The position numbers and the translations under genes are program-made. From positions 1 through 60,175 of the forward strand of contig CANSSG010000016.1 of assembly GCA_947649615.1 (NCBI GenBank): DNA of 60,175 nucleotides, read 5' to 3'. Below the pieces are notes generated by a model. That model saw nothing but the letters and a program-made list of their open reading frames with translations, had not been told where the DNA came from and ran no database searches. The stretch's first letter is position 1; each line of letters starts with the position of its first letter. This document shows, in pieces, positions 44,097-53,548 of this stretch. The DNA is from an uncultured Clostridia bacterium (GTDB lineage: Bacteria > Bacillota > Clostridia > Oscillospirales > Oscillospiraceae).

Positions 44097-45401
44097 TCAG
44101 ACCTCGAAGATGGTCTGATCGTCGACCTCAGTGGTCAGTGCCTCCAGGGCGCGCTCCACCAGCTTGCGCCGGATGGCCTTCTCTTCCTCAAGGGAGAGGG
44201 CGGGGTTGCCCAGGGGGTGGGGGATTGCAATAGTGGGGACGATACGGTTCGCGCCCACCGTCATGGAGATAGGCGTAACTGTACACATATGCACCACGGG
44301 AATGCCCGCGCGCTCGATCTCTTTTACCATCGTTGCACCGCAACGCGTACAAGTCCCTCACGTACTGGTCATGATAACGGCATGAACACCGGCCTGAAGG
44401 AGTTTCTGTGCATACTCCGCGGCAAATTTTTTGGCGTTGGCGACGGAGGTCCCGTTGCCGACAGTGGTATAGAAGAAGTCATGGAGTTTGCCGATCTTGC
44501 CCTCGCGCTCCATCTCCCGCAGGATGTCCACGGGCAGGACGCGGTCCGCGTCGGCATTGGCGTATACCGGGTCATAACCGCCGTGGGCGGTTTCATAGGT
44601 CTCCGCCGTCAGATCATCCACGCCGGCGATGGAATATTCGCCGTAGTGGGAGGCGGAGGAGGACTCGATATGATCCGGGTTGCCCTTGGGGACAATGCCG
44701 CCGGAAGTACACAGGGCGATGGTCGCCTTGCTCAGATCCTTAACGGCCTTGTTGGGGGCCACGCGGTCAAAGGAGGGCATGGGATACTCGGTGGTGAAGG
44801 GCTTGTCGCTGAGCTTGGCAATCAGCATGTCCACCGCGCGCTTAGCGCCCACTTCCTTCTCAAAGAAGTTGCGGCGGATGCCGTTGGGCATATAGCCCTC
44901 CTCGGCGGAAGCGCCGATCTTCTCGCCCTTCATGATCTTCAGCGCCAGCTTTGCCATAACCGGGGCGGCCTTGCGCATGCCGGCGGCGCTGTTGGCGGTG
45001 GCGACAATCAGAACCTTGTTTTTCAGGTCGGCGCCGGGGTTCTCCTCGTACATACCGGTCAGCACGGGGATGCCCAGTTCCTCCTGCACCGCGTTGGCGA
45101 TGGTGGCGCAGGCATAGCCGTAACGGCCGGCGTTAAAAGCGGGGCCGGCGATGAACATGTCGGGCTTCTGCTCCTTGACCCAGGCCAGCACCTTCTCCTT
45201 GGCATCCGCCTCGTGCTCGGCGAAGTAGGAGTCGCCGCAGACGATGGTGGCGGTAATCTCAGCCTCGCCCTTCCAGGCGGTGTTGAGGGCCATACCGGGG
45301 CCAACGAAGCCTTCCCGCAGTTCGGGGGCTACGTGGGCCATTTCCTCGCCGCCGATGTTGGCGAAGAACTGGTTGATATAGTGTACAACTTTATAGCTCA
45401 C
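44097..45401 (-). CDS. grdB: Glycine reductase protein B, gamma subunit (UGA = selenocysteine 348)
   Basis: The 434-residue substrate-specific selenoprotein that binds glycine together with the pyruvoyl subunits from GrdE. The in-frame UGA at 44360-44358 falls in TST-Sec-GTCTRCGATMVKEIE, the invariant UxxC active site of GrdB/GrdF/GrdH. Reading through joins a 347-residue part and an 86-residue part in one frame. Starts with GTG at 45401, nine bases after AAGGAGG. The adjacent grdE and glycine riboswitch argue for glycine rather than sarcosine or betaine. Without recoding the gene would be miscalled as two. Confidence 0.97.
44331..44360 (-). promoter_or_regulatory. grdB UGA codon and SECIS hairpin
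   Basis: Twelve bases after the UGA a perfect six-pair stem CGTTGC / GCAACG closes a GGT loop (44345-44331). Position and GGU loop match bacterial SECIS elements bound by SelB. Confidence 0.8.
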
Positions 45402-45432
45402 AGATAATTTCCTCCTTTCCTTTGTTTTCGGG

Positions 45433-46731
45433 TCAGCGGGCGCTCAGGCGGTTGAAGCCCATCTCGTTGGTAGCGCCGGTGATGACCTGCAATTCCGCCT
45501 CGATGGTGCCGTCAGGCCGCAGGGACCCGGCATGGCCGCCTGCAATGACGTCCACATAGTCCAGGGTGCCGATGACCTTGTCCATTTTCGGCAGAATGAT
45601 AACCTCGTTGGCGTTGCCACCGGTGACCACGGCGTCCGCCAGGGGGTCGGCGTCCGCCAGGGATTGGCTCTTGCCGTCCTGGCCGGCGTACTCGTCGGTA
45701 ATGATGACGGTCTTGACGCCTTGCAGTTCGATCTTCTTGCAGTTCATGATGAGGTCGGTATCCGGGTTGCCGAAGCCTTCCTGGCTCACCAGAGCGCCGT
45801 CCAGGTCCAGCAGGCGGCACAGCTTGGCGGTCCAGTCGGAGGAACGCTGCTTGTCGGCCAGATACACGTTCTCGTTGGTGATGATATTGCAGACGTAGTT
45901 GAGGGTCTTGCCATGGGCCGCGAACAGGTTGGCCACCACGGGGTTGTTCTGATGGTGGTAGGTCGTGTTCTTATCACAGGCGGACACGCAGTTGCCGCTG
46001 ATGATGGCGCCGTCCATGGTTTCGGTGGGGCAGAGAATGGTGGTCAGGCTCCGCTTGGCGTCCACGCCGTAGACGTAGGTGTCATGGAGCAAGCCCTGGC
46101 TTTGCAGCATGTGGACGTAAGCCACGCGGGGCAGGTTGGGCAGCTTCTCAAGCCCCTCCTTGATGCCGTAGGTCTCGAACTCGGCGGTCTCATCGGGGGT
46201 AACGCTGCGGCCCAGCTCGCCGATATAGGTGGCGGCCCGGAGACCCGCGATGCGCACCGCATGCTCATACTCGTGCTTGTGGTCCTGATAGCCCTCATTT
46301 GGCTCCGCCACGACCACCAGGTTGTTCAGCTTGGAGAACGGGGTATACTCCGCGCCGGGTCCGGACATGTCGATGATGCCCTCCTGGAAGCCCACAATCT
46401 TACCGGCGGTGACCACGGCCATGCCGCGCAGGACGTGGGTCTTGCCGCTGCCGACGGTCTCCACCTTGCTGATGACGCCGGGGAACACGCCGCCGGGTCC
46501 TTCCACCTTTACCCGCGGCTCGATGACGTCCTTAACGGGGGTGATCCGGACGCTCTCGCCGGGCTTGGCGATGTCGAAGCCGAAATCCTTGACCCACGCC
46601 TTGACGTCGTCATCCTCATATAAATAGGCTTTGACGGCGTCGGGGTCAACATACAGGGTACCGTTGTCTACCTTGCATTCCTTTGAAAACTGGATGTCTT
46701 TAATCTGGATGTAGCCCAGTTCCAATTTCAA
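45433..46731 (-). CDS. grdE: Glycine reductase protein B, alpha/beta proprotein (pyruvoyl-forming)
   Basis: A 432-residue precursor that is cut at a cysteine to give two subunits, the new N-terminus becoming the pyruvoyl group that binds glycine as a Schiff base. The processing site is in SGN-CVSACDKNTTYHH, Cys 248 with this start. MKLELGYIQIKDIQF matches the family N-terminus when TTG at 46731 is the start, ten bases after GGAGG; a GTG three codons earlier (46740) is almost in contact with that site. Precedes grdB by 31 bases. Confidence 0.95.
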   Translation of the reverse strand: MKLELGYIQIKDIQFSKECKVDNGTLYVDPDAVKAYLYEDDDVKAWVKDFGFDIAKPGESVRITPVKDVIEPRVKVEGPGGVFPGVISKVETVGSGKTHVLRGMAVVTAGKIVGFQEGIIDMSGPGAEYTPFSKLNNLVVVAEPNEGYQDHKHEYEHAVRIAGLRAATYIGELGRSVTPDETAEFETYGIKEGLEKLPNLPRVAYVHMLQSQGLLHDTYVYGVDAKRSLTTILCPTETMDGAIISGNCVSACDKNTTYHHQNNPVVANLFAAHGKTLNYVCNIITNENVYLADKQRSSDWTAKLCRLLDLDGALVSQEGFGNPDTDLIMNCKKIELQGVKTVIITDEYAGQDGKSQSLADADPLADAVVTGGNANEVIILPKMDKVIGTLDYVDVIAGGHAGSLRPDGTIEAELQVITGATNEMGFNRLSAR

Positions 46732-46757
46732 AGCGAACACCTCCTCCTTCTAACGAT

Positions 46758-47177
46758 TTATTTACTAAGACCCGCCTGGGCGTCAAAACCGATGGCGCCG
46801 GCCAGCAGGGTATAGTCAATGAGTTGAAAGTCCTCCAGCACGGACGGACCAAGGGAACGCTGCAATGGCTTGAATTTGTCGAACACGGCGATGGCGTTGG
46901 CGATCATCTCCCCATGCTGGGCGTCGAAGCCGTGCGGCTCCATGGAGACCACCAGGGATTTATAGGGCGTCTCATTGGGCTTGACGCTGCCGGCCAGGGG
47001 GTGGGTATAGAGGATATGCCCTGCGTAAACCATGTCCCGGGCTTCCACCAGAATCTCCCGAAAACTCCGCTCCGGCTGGAAGCGGATGGTATAAAGGCCC
47101 CGCCCCTCCATGCAGGTGGGTACCAGGGGGTTATTCGTGAGGATCAGAAAATCCCGGGGATTATATGCAGTAGCCAT
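46758..47177 (-). CDS. grdX: GrdX protein
   Basis: A 139-residue protein matching GrdX, first gene of many glycine reductase operons, with no proven role. Motifs are DFLILTNNPLV, an FREILVEARDMVYAGH stretch and the GHILYTHPLAGSVKPNETPYKS core. ATG at 47177 follows GGGAGG; it comes directly after the glycine riboswitch. Confidence 0.92.
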   Translation of the reverse strand: MATAYNPRDFLILTNNPLVPTCMEGRGLYTIRFQPERSFREILVEARDMVYAGHILYTHPLAGSVKPNETPYKSLVVSMEPHGFDAQHGEMIANAIAVFDKFKPLQRSLGPSVLEDFQLIDYTLLAGAIGFDAQAGLSK

Positions 47178-47218
47178 ACTATCCTCCCAACCGCCGCGCC
47201 GGCCTTGGTACAAAATAA

Positions 47219-47425
47219 AGAGCAAGGCGCTGCAAATCCTGCTGCCTTGCTCTGTTTTCAGCCTGAGAGATTCTTCGGGGGTTCCCCGAATTGCTCCGTC
47301 GGCGCTTACGCTCTCCAGAGTGTTGTCAGTCCTCAGTCTGTTTGCCTGAGATCTTCACGGCAGGCTTGGCATGTCCACGCGCTTATTCCTTCGGCCCCGC
47401 TAAAGCGGATCTCCTGAGGACTTCA
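47219..47425 (-). promoter_or_regulatory. Tandem glycine riboswitch with terminator, grd operon leader
   Basis: Two glycine aptamers in series on the minus strand. The first (47421-47341) has GGAGATC, GCCGAAGGA and closing GATCTCAGGC. The second (47325-47259) has GGAGAGCG, GCGCCGACGGAGCAA and closing CTCTCAGGC. A 10-pair stem AGAGCAAGGC / GCCTTGCTCT (47253-47219) followed by TTTATTTT lies directly after it, acting as expression platform. By analogy with gcvT leaders glycine should switch transcription on. It controls grdX and the entire operon. Confidence 0.93.
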
Positions 47426-47566
47426 TCCAACAATATTCATAAATCCTGGGGCTGAAAACAGCCTCGCTTCGGTATATAGTCTACATGTATGCTTGGATTT
47501 TTACAAGAAAAAAAGCAAAATATACGGATATACAATAGCTGCCCTATTATCGAAAATATCAATAAA

Positions 47567-48493
47567 TCACCGGTTAAGGCCTCTGCCCTTGCTGTAGAAC
47601 CCGGAAGCGTACTCATAAAACGCCTGGGCCACGGGGGAAAGGATGCTGTTTTTATGCCGGACCAGGTAGAGCTTCCGCCGCAGCTTCACACTGTCAAAGT
47701 TAAACGCCAGAAGCTTCTTGAACTTGCAGTAGTCCTCACAGGCGCTCTGGGAGATGACCGCGATGCCCAGGCCCTCGCTGACCATCTGCTTGATGCTCTC
47801 AGGGGAGCGGACCTCCACGGCGGTGCGGATGGCGGCTACGTCTACCCCCATCTCCCGCAGGAAATTTTCCGTCTCCAGCCGGGTGCCGCTGCCCGGCTCG
47901 CGGCTGATGAACGGTTCCCTGGTAAGCTGCCCCGTGGGAAAGCCGGTGGCCTGGTAGCCCTGGTATTTCGGCGTATTGGGGGTGATGACCACCAGCCGGT
48001 CCTCCGCAAAGGGCTGGTAGACGCACTTGGGCAGATTGACCACCGTGCCGGTAAAGCCGATCTCCACCTTCCTGGCCGCAATCTGGTTGGCAACCTCGGT
48101 GCTGTCCAAAAGCTGCAAGCTAAAACTGACGTCCGGATACTCCGCCCGGAAGCCCTGGATAAGCTTGGGCAGAAAATACTGTCCGGGAATGGTGGATGCG
48201 GCGACATGGATGGAGCCTTGCATATCGTGGGTAAAGGCGTGGAGCGCCTGGACGGCCCGTTCCCGCAATTGCAGGATCTCCTTGGCGTATCCGTAGAGTA
48301 TCTTCCCCGCATCGGAGGGATAGACCTCCTTCGTAGTCCGTACCAGCAGCTTGATGCCCAGCTTCCGCTCCAGGACAGCCACATGGGTGCTGACAGTGGG
48401 CTGGGTCAGGTATAAGCTTTTGGCGGCGCGGGAAAAACTGCCCTGGTCCACCACAGCAACAAAGGCTTCCAATTCCTTGATATCAATATCCAT
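47567..48493 (-). CDS. Selenium-metabolism-associated LysR regulator
   Basis: A 308-residue LysR-type regulator: winged helix-turn-helix at 5-60 (FSRAAKSLYLTQPTVSTHVAVLERKLG), then a CysB-like effector domain with SREPGSGTR near 200 and a C-terminal LYLVRHKNSILSP. LysR proteins of this type accompany selenium genes in Clostridia. It is on the same strand as the grd operon, just upstream of the riboswitch, and after tRNA-Sec, so it may regulate grd or sel genes. Effector unknown; sulfur or selenium compound is a guess from CysB likeness. Confidence 0.87.
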   Translation of the reverse strand: MDIDIKELEAFVAVVDQGSFSRAAKSLYLTQPTVSTHVAVLERKLGIKLLVRTTKEVYPSDAGKILYGYAKEILQLRERAVQALHAFTHDMQGSIHVAASTIPGQYFLPKLIQGFRAEYPDVSFSLQLLDSTEVANQIAARKVEIGFTGTVVNLPKCVYQPFAEDRLVVITPNTPKYQGYQATGFPTGQLTREPFISREPGSGTRLETENFLREMGVDVAAIRTAVEVRSPESIKQMVSEGLGIAVISQSACEDYCKFKKLLAFNFDSVKLRRKLYLVRHKNSILSPVAQAFYEYASGFYSKGRGLNR

Positions 48494-48522
48494 GCTCGCC
48501 CCTCCCTACTGCGCCGCGCAAA

Positions 48523-48562
48523 CGGAAAAAGACCGGAGATACACATGCGCGCACCTCCGGCC
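48523..48562 (-). terminator. Terminator after tRNA-Sec
   Basis: Minus strand: GGCCGGAG pairs with CTCCGGTC, followed by TTTTTCC, directly after the CCA end. Confidence 0.75.
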
Positions 48563-48659
48563 TGGCGGGAATATGTGGGAATCGAACCCACCTAAGGAGC
48601 TTTTCACCCCTATCACTGGTTTTGAAGACCAGGGGGCACACCAGCACCCGTCTACTCCC
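48563..48659 (-). tRNA. selC: tRNA-Sec (anticodon UCA)
   Basis: A 97-base tRNA. Acceptor GGGAGTA pairs with TATTCCC, followed by discriminator G and an encoded CCA. The anticodon arm CTGGT-CTTCAAA-ACCAG gives UCA. The long variable arm (TAGGGGTGAAAAGCTCCTTA) and T-arm GTGGG-TTCGATT-CCCAC fit a selenocysteine tRNA. It reads the UGA codons in grdA and grdB, and lies 51 bases after selB. Confidence 0.97.
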
Positions 48660-48710
48660 ATTTGCGCGTCTATTCTACTATATTCTCAAGAAATTAGCAA
48701 CTGTAAACCC

Positions 48711-50663
48711 TTACGGATTGATTTTTTCTATAGCGTAAGATGCCGCCAGCCCCGAAAACGCAGGGCCGGGGCGGCGGACGTCGCCCTCTTTCTTCAGCAC
48801 CTTGTTCTTATCCCAATACTCCAACAGAGCCAAGGCGTATTTGCGGGAAGTACCCAATTGGTCGCGGAACGCCGCCAAGGTCAGTTCCTCCTGCCTGCCG
48901 AAGTGTTCCGCCAGACGGCGGGAAACCTCCTCATACACCGCCCGGTGGACGCATATCTGGGGCGTGAGCATCACCAGCCCGCCGCCGGATACCAGGCTCT
49001 CCACCACCTGCTTGCAGTCGGCCTGCTCGTTGGCGGAGAACAGACCGGAAATTTCGTCCAGCCCCGGCGTTTCCAGACCCGCCTTGCGGTAGGTTTGCAG
49101 CAGCTTGTCCCGAATGCCCTTCTGCCGCTTGGTCAGCTGGACGGTGAAGCCCGCCAGGGCGTACCGGTCTGCCACGCTTTGCAGCTTCCCCTCCCGTACC
49201 AGGGCCGCAAGCATGGCGTCCGCCACCGGCTGGTCCGTATTTTTGAATAGCTTCTGCCGCAGCTCCGCCGCCTTCATGCCCGCATGAAGGGGGTTTTGCT
49301 GATGGTATTTCCCCAGCAGGCCCCGGCAGGTTTCCCAAATCTCATCGAATACGCCGCCGGCCAGGTACCGCCCCGGCAGCGGCTCCAGCACTTCCCCGGC
49401 GGCGCACAGCGCCGCCAGTTCTCCTTCCAGCTCCGGCGCCTCCCGGTTCAGCGCCGCCGCAATTTTCGCCAGGGTGGGCAGCGTATGCCCCTCCCGGGCC
49501 ACCGCCTGTAGCAAACGCTGGCCCCCGGAGCCGCTCTCGCGGATGGCCAAGGCGTCCAGCGTCCGCTGGTCTCCCCTTCTGTGCCGGACCGGGCAGTCGT
49601 CCAAGACCACCCCGCCGCCGATCGTCTCCAGCGGGGAGTAAAAGCGCACCACGAACCGGTCGCCGCATTTGACCGCCAGATCCTCGGTCATCCGAAGCTG
49701 TGCAAAACAGTTCCCGCCCGGCTGCAAGGCATCCCGGTCCAGCAGCACCACCTTGCAAAGGCGCACGGACGAGCCGTGGTAGAGATGGAGCTGGGACCCG
49801 GAAAGGATGGTCCGCTGGGAGCTTTTCAGGTTTTGCAGCTTCACGTCCAGCATCAGGGACTTGCGTACGGACCCCGGCTTCGCGATGGTGTCTCCCCGGG
49901 CCAAGTCAGACTTCTTCGTCCCGGCCAGATTGACCGCTACCCGCTGCCCGGCGTAGGCGGCGGCCACATCCTTTCCGTGTACCTGCAAATTCCGGACGCG
50001 GGCCTGGAAGCCCGTCGGCAGCACTTCCGCCATATCTCCCGCCGCCAGAGAACCTTCAATCAGTGTGCCGGTGACGACGGTGCCGAATCCCTCCACGGAG
50101 AACACACGGTCGATGGGCAGGCGGAAAGGGACCCGCAGATTCTTTTCCGCCGCCTGCCGTACCAGCTCCCGCAGGTTTTGCCGCAGCTCCGCGACGCCCT
50201 CGCCGGTCCGGGCGGAAACGGTGTGGATGGGCTTTCCCTCCAGGAAGGTGCCAGCCGTCTGGGCCTTCACATCCTCGCGGACCATTTCCACCCAATCCGG
50301 GTCCACCATGTCGCACTTGGTCAGCACCACCAGGCCATCCCGGATGCCCAGCAGCGAGAGGATGCCCAGATGTTCCACCGTCTGGGGCATAAAGCCCTCG
50401 TCGGCAGCTACTACCAGCATGGCAAGGTCGATGCCGCCCGCTCCGGCCAGCATGTTTTTGATAAATTTTTCGTGTCCCGGCACGTCCACGATGCCCGCTT
50501 GGGTGCCGTCGTCGAAGTCCAGGTGGGCAAACCCCAGTTCGATGGTGATGCCCCGCTTCTTCTCCTCCGTCAGGCGGTCTGTGTCAATGCCGGTCAAGGC
50601 CTTGACCAGCAGGGTCTTGCCGTGGTCTACATGGCCCGCCGTGCCGATGATCACATGCTTCAC
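48711..50663 (-). CDS. selB: Selenocysteine-specific elongation factor SelB
   Basis: A 650-residue GTPase that brings Sec-tRNA to UGA codons bearing a SECIS. G-motifs are GHVDHGKT (10-17), DVPGHEKF and TKCD; domains 2 and 3 follow ([15 protein letters not shown]). The C-terminal part (about 370-650) has the winged-helix repeats that bind SECIS RNA, including the [19 protein letters not shown] terminal wing. ATG overlaps the selA stop by four bases. Confidence 0.97.
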   Translation of the reverse strand: MKHVIIGTAGHVDHGKTLLVKALTGIDTDRLTEEKKRGITIELGFAHLDFDDGTQAGIVDVPGHEKFIKNMLAGAGGIDLAMLVVAADEGFMPQTVEHLGILSLLGIRDGLVVLTKCDMVDPDWVEMVREDVKAQTAGTFLEGKPIHTVSARTGEGVAELRQNLRELVRQAAEKNLRVPFRLPIDRVFSVEGFGTVVTGTLIEGSLAAGDMAEVLPTGFQARVRNLQVHGKDVAAAYAGQRVAVNLAGTKKSDLARGDTIAKPGSVRKSLMLDVKLQNLKSSQRTILSGSQLHLYHGSSVRLCKVVLLDRDALQPGGNCFAQLRMTEDLAVKCGDRFVVRFYSPLETIGGGVVLDDCPVRHRRGDQRTLDALAIRESGSGGQRLLQAVAREGHTLPTLAKIAAALNREAPELEGELAALCAAGEVLEPLPGRYLAGGVFDEIWETCRGLLGKYHQQNPLHAGMKAAELRQKLFKNTDQPVADAMLAALVREGKLQSVADRYALAGFTVQLTKRQKGIRDKLLQTYRKAGLETPGLDEISGLFSANEQADCKQVVESLVSGGGLVMLTPQICVHRAVYEEVSRRLAEHFGRQEELTLAAFRDQLGTSRKYALALLEYWDKNKVLKKEGDVRRPGPAFSGLAASYAIEKINP

Positions 50664-52039
50664 GAGAGCACCTCCCTTACCGCCGTCTCAATGTATGCAA
50701 AATCCTCAACCCGCAGTGTACGCACGTCCAGCAGGTAGCGCCCCTGGCTGATCCGGCCGATAATGGGGCGCTCGCGCCGCCGCAGGGCGCTCTCCAACGC
50801 GTCTGCCGTCAGCTTCCCCGGCTCCACAGCCACCGCCCAGGACGGGAGCGTCTGGGCCGGGCAGCTTCCGCCCCCCACCTGGCTTTCCGTCTCCACCACT
50901 TGGGCGGCGCAGCCCTGGCCCATGAGCTGCTGGCACAGCAGCGCCGCCTTGCTGTGGAGCATGTGCGGCGGTTCGCCGAGCATGGACAGCACCGGGATTT
51001 CCTTCCGGGCGCGGGCCGGGTCCAGATAGGCGTATAAGGTTTCCCGCAGGGCGGCGATGGTCATTTTATCCACCCGCACCGCCCGGGCCAGCGGATGCTT
51101 CTTCAATTGGTCGATGTAAGCTTTTTTCCCCAGGATCAGTCCGGCCTGGGGTCCGCCCAGCAGCTTGTCGCCGCTGAAGGAAATCAGGTCCACGCCGGCC
51201 TTCACGCTCTGCTGCACGGTAGGCTCGTCATGGATGCCGAAAGCGTTTAAATCCGCCAGGGAGCCGCTGCCCAGGTCCTCAATCACCGGCAGGCCGTGCC
51301 TATGCCCCAACTCTACCAGCTCCGCCAGGGCGGGCCGCTCGGAAAATCCTACGATGCGGTAGTTGCTGGTATGGACCCGCAGCAGGGCCTTGGTTTCCGG
51401 GCCGATAGCGTTTTCGTAGTCGTACAGGTGGGTTTTGTTGGTGGTCCCCACCTCCCGCAGGGCGCAGCCGCACTGGGTCATGATATCCGGAATGCGGAAG
51501 GAACCGCCGATCTCCACCATTTCCCCCCGGGACGCGGCCACCTCGCCCCCCTTGCCGATGGCGCTGAGGATCAGCAGCACGGCGGCGGCGTTGTTGTTGA
51601 CGGCCATGGCCGCTTCCGCCCCCGTGGCCTGGGCAAGCAGCGTCTCGATATGGCTGTGCCGGGACCCCCGGCAGCCCTGCGCCACGTCGTATTCCAAGGT
51701 GGAGTATCCGCCCGCCACGGCGGCCACGGCTTCCACCGCCCTCTGGGACAGGCACGATCTGCCTAAGTTGGTGTGCAGCACCACGCCGGTGCCGTTAATG
51801 ACGGGGCGGAGGGAGGGCAGCGCCTCCCGTCTGGCCCTCTCCCCGGCCGCTGCGGCGATGGACGCCTTGTCCGGGAGCACATCCAATGCGCCGGAGAGGA
51901 CTTGGCCGCGCAGCGCCTCCAGATCCTCCCGCACGGCGGCGCGGATGCTCCCGGCGGGCAGGTCCAGCGCCAAGAGCGCAGGATGGTTCAGCAGCTCGTC
52001 CACCTTGGGGATATTGCGCAGGACGCTTTGTTTTTCCAT
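50660..52039 (-). CDS. selA: L-seryl-tRNA(Sec) selenium transferase
   Basis: A 459-residue PLP enzyme that converts Ser-tRNA-Sec to Sec-tRNA-Sec using selenophosphate from SelD. Visible are the N-terminal [23 protein letters not shown], and the PLP lysine in [15 protein letters not shown]. Decameric in known cases. First gene of a selA-selB-(tRNA-Sec) unit; promoter at 52124-52152. It is divergent from selD, so both are served from the 276-base gap. Confidence 0.97.
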   Translation of the reverse strand: MEKQSVLRNIPKVDELLNHPALLALDLPAGSIRAAVREDLEALRGQVLSGALDVLPDKASIAAAAGERARREALPSLRPVINGTGVVLHTNLGRSCLSQRAVEAVAAVAGGYSTLEYDVAQGCRGSRHSHIETLLAQATGAEAAMAVNNNAAAVLLILSAIGKGGEVAASRGEMVEIGGSFRIPDIMTQCGCALREVGTTNKTHLYDYENAIGPETKALLRVHTSNYRIVGFSERPALAELVELGHRHGLPVIEDLGSGSLADLNAFGIHDEPTVQQSVKAGVDLISFSGDKLLGGPQAGLILGKKAYIDQLKKHPLARAVRVDKMTIAALRETLYAYLDPARARKEIPVLSMLGEPPHMLHSKAALLCQQLMGQGCAAQVVETESQVGGGSCPAQTLPSWAVAVEPGKLTADALESALRRRERPIIGRISQGRYLLDVRTLRVEDFAYIETAVREVLS

Positions 52040-52123
52040 GCAGTCACACTCCCAATTTCAAGACCGCCGCCCTATGGCGGGAAAGGCGTCAGGTCCTATT
52101 ATTTATTGCTCATTTTACAAAAT

Positions 52124-52152
52124 ATGTTACCATGACGCCACCTGGTTGTCAA
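52124..52152 (-). promoter_or_regulatory. Promoter of selA-selB
   Basis: TTGACA (52152-52147) and TAACAT (52129-52124), 17-base spacing on the minus strand. Confidence 0.7.
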
Positions 52153-52241
52153 GTTTCGGGATAGGATTTTCCGGCCGGGCGGCGGCACGGGGCAGGCGTT
52201 CCGGCATTTCGCAAATTGCAGAAAAGAAAATGCGATAATTG

Positions 52242-52270
52242 CTGACAGCGGGGAAATTATCTGTTATAAT
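52242..52270 (+). promoter_or_regulatory. Promoter of selD
   Basis: CTGACA (52242-52247), 17-base spacer, TATAAT (52265-52270); selD starts 46 bases later with GGAGG. Confidence 0.75.
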
Positions 52271-52315
52271 GAAGGCGTATATTTTGATGGAAGCTATCCC
52301 AAAAGGAGGAACGAT

Positions 52316-53353
52316 ATGGAAAACGAAGTGAAGCTGACAAAGCTTGCCAACTGCGCCGGCTGCGGCGCCAAGGTGGGGGCTGGGGTGCTGGCCCAGCTTT
52401 TGGAGGGCATCCAGGTTCACAGCGATCCCAACCTGCTGGTAGGATTTGACAAGAGCGACGACGCCTCGGTCTACAAAATCTCTGACGAGCTGGCCCTTGT
52501 GCAGACGGTGGATTTCTTCCCGCCCATTGCCGACGACCCTTACCTGTTCGGCCAGATCGCCGCGACCAACGCCCTCAGCGACGTCTACGCCATGGGCGGC
52601 GAGCCGAAGCTGGCGCTGAACCTGATGTGCGTCCCCAAGGACATGCCCTCGGAGGCCGTCCACCAAATGCTGCGGGGCGGCTACGACAAGGTATATGAAG
52701 CGGGCTGCCTGATTACCGGCGGCCACAGCATCTTTGACAGCGAACCCAAATACGGCCTGGCGGTGACCGGTTTTGTCCATCCGGATCATATCCTGACCAA
52801 CAGCGGGGCCAGGGAAGGCGACGTGTTGATTCTGACCAAGCCCCTGGGCATCGGCGTCCTCACAACCGCGTTTAAGGGCGGGCTGGCTTCCCAGGAGGGA
52901 ATGGAGCTGGCGTACCGGCTGATGACCACCCTGAACAAAAGCGCGCGTGACGTCCTGGTGAAATACCGGGTTCACGCCTGCACGGACGTTACGGGCTTCT
53001 CCCTGCTGGGCCACCTGCTGGAAATGGCCCAGGGCAGCGATGTGCAGGCCGTGCTCCATGTAGACCAGATCGACCTGATCCCCGAGGCGCTGGAGATGGC
53101 TAAAATAGGCGTCCTGCCCGAGGGCATGTACCGCAACCGGACCTTTGCGGAGTCCTCTGTGGACATGGGCGATACGCCGCTGTATAAGCAGGACGTGCTC
53201 TTTGACCCCCAGACCGCCGGAGGGCTTCTGGCGTCGGTGCATCCCGAAGACGCGGACGCGCTCTTTGCGGAAATAAAGGCGTGTGTACCCAGCGCCCAGC
53301 GGATCGGGGAGGTTCGGTGCAGGCAAGATGGCGCAAGGATTCTCCTGCGGTGA
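52316..53353 (+). CDS. selD: Selenide, water dikinase (selenophosphate synthetase)
   Basis: A 345-residue enzyme that makes selenophosphate from ATP and selenide. C16 and K19 in AGCGAK align with catalytic Cys17/Lys20 of E. coli, so this is a cysteine form and not a selenoprotein. Other motifs are VGFDKSDDAS, VQTVDFFPP, NALSDVYAMGG and the C-terminal DPQTAGGLL. Divergently transcribed from selA, directly linking donor synthesis with tRNA loading. Confidence 0.97.
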   Translation: MENEVKLTKLANCAGCGAKVGAGVLAQLLEGIQVHSDPNLLVGFDKSDDASVYKISDELALVQTVDFFPPIADDPYLFGQIAATNALSDVYAMGGEPKLALNLMCVPKDMPSEAVHQMLRGGYDKVYEAGCLITGGHSIFDSEPKYGLAVTGFVHPDHILTNSGAREGDVLILTKPLGIGVLTTAFKGGLASQEGMELAYRLMTTLNKSARDVLVKYRVHACTDVTGFSLLGHLLEMAQGSDVQAVLHVDQIDLIPEALEMAKIGVLPEGMYRNRTFAESSVDMGDTPLYKQDVLFDPQTAGGLLASVHPEDADALFAEIKACVPSAQRIGEVRCRQDGARILLR

Positions 53354-53375
53354 GAACCAGCCCCCTCAAAAAACA

Positions 53376-53436
53376 GCGCAGCCGTTTTTAGGACATGCCC
53401 CGGAAGCCGGCCGCTTCCGGGGCATGTCCTCTGCGC
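53376..53436. repeat. Large nested inverted repeat after selD
   Basis: An 18-base perfect stem (53390-53407 with 53413-53430, around CGGCC) is nested in an outer GCGCAG / CTGCGC pair. No T-run follows in either direction, so it does not look like an intrinsic terminator despite its position. Confidence 0.65.
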
Positions 53437-53548
53437 GTCAAAAAAGATGCTCTGCATTTTTGGAGAAAAGGACCGGGCCGGGTGCGGCCCGCGCAAATCT
53501 CCCGAATGCCCTGTCCCTTTCCCGCATATCTTCTATGGGTGATATGCA

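Noticed and set aside
44097-45401. grdB as two genes or a frameshifted pseudogene
   Set aside because: The interruption is a single in-frame UGA in the known Sec motif with a SECIS stem and all Sec machinery nearby.
39332-45407. Very long open frames on the plus strand opposite grdD, grdC, grdB and neighbours (about 800 and 960 codons)
   Set aside because: They are antisense to genes with secure motifs, have no ribosome sites, and are a by-product of high third-position GC.
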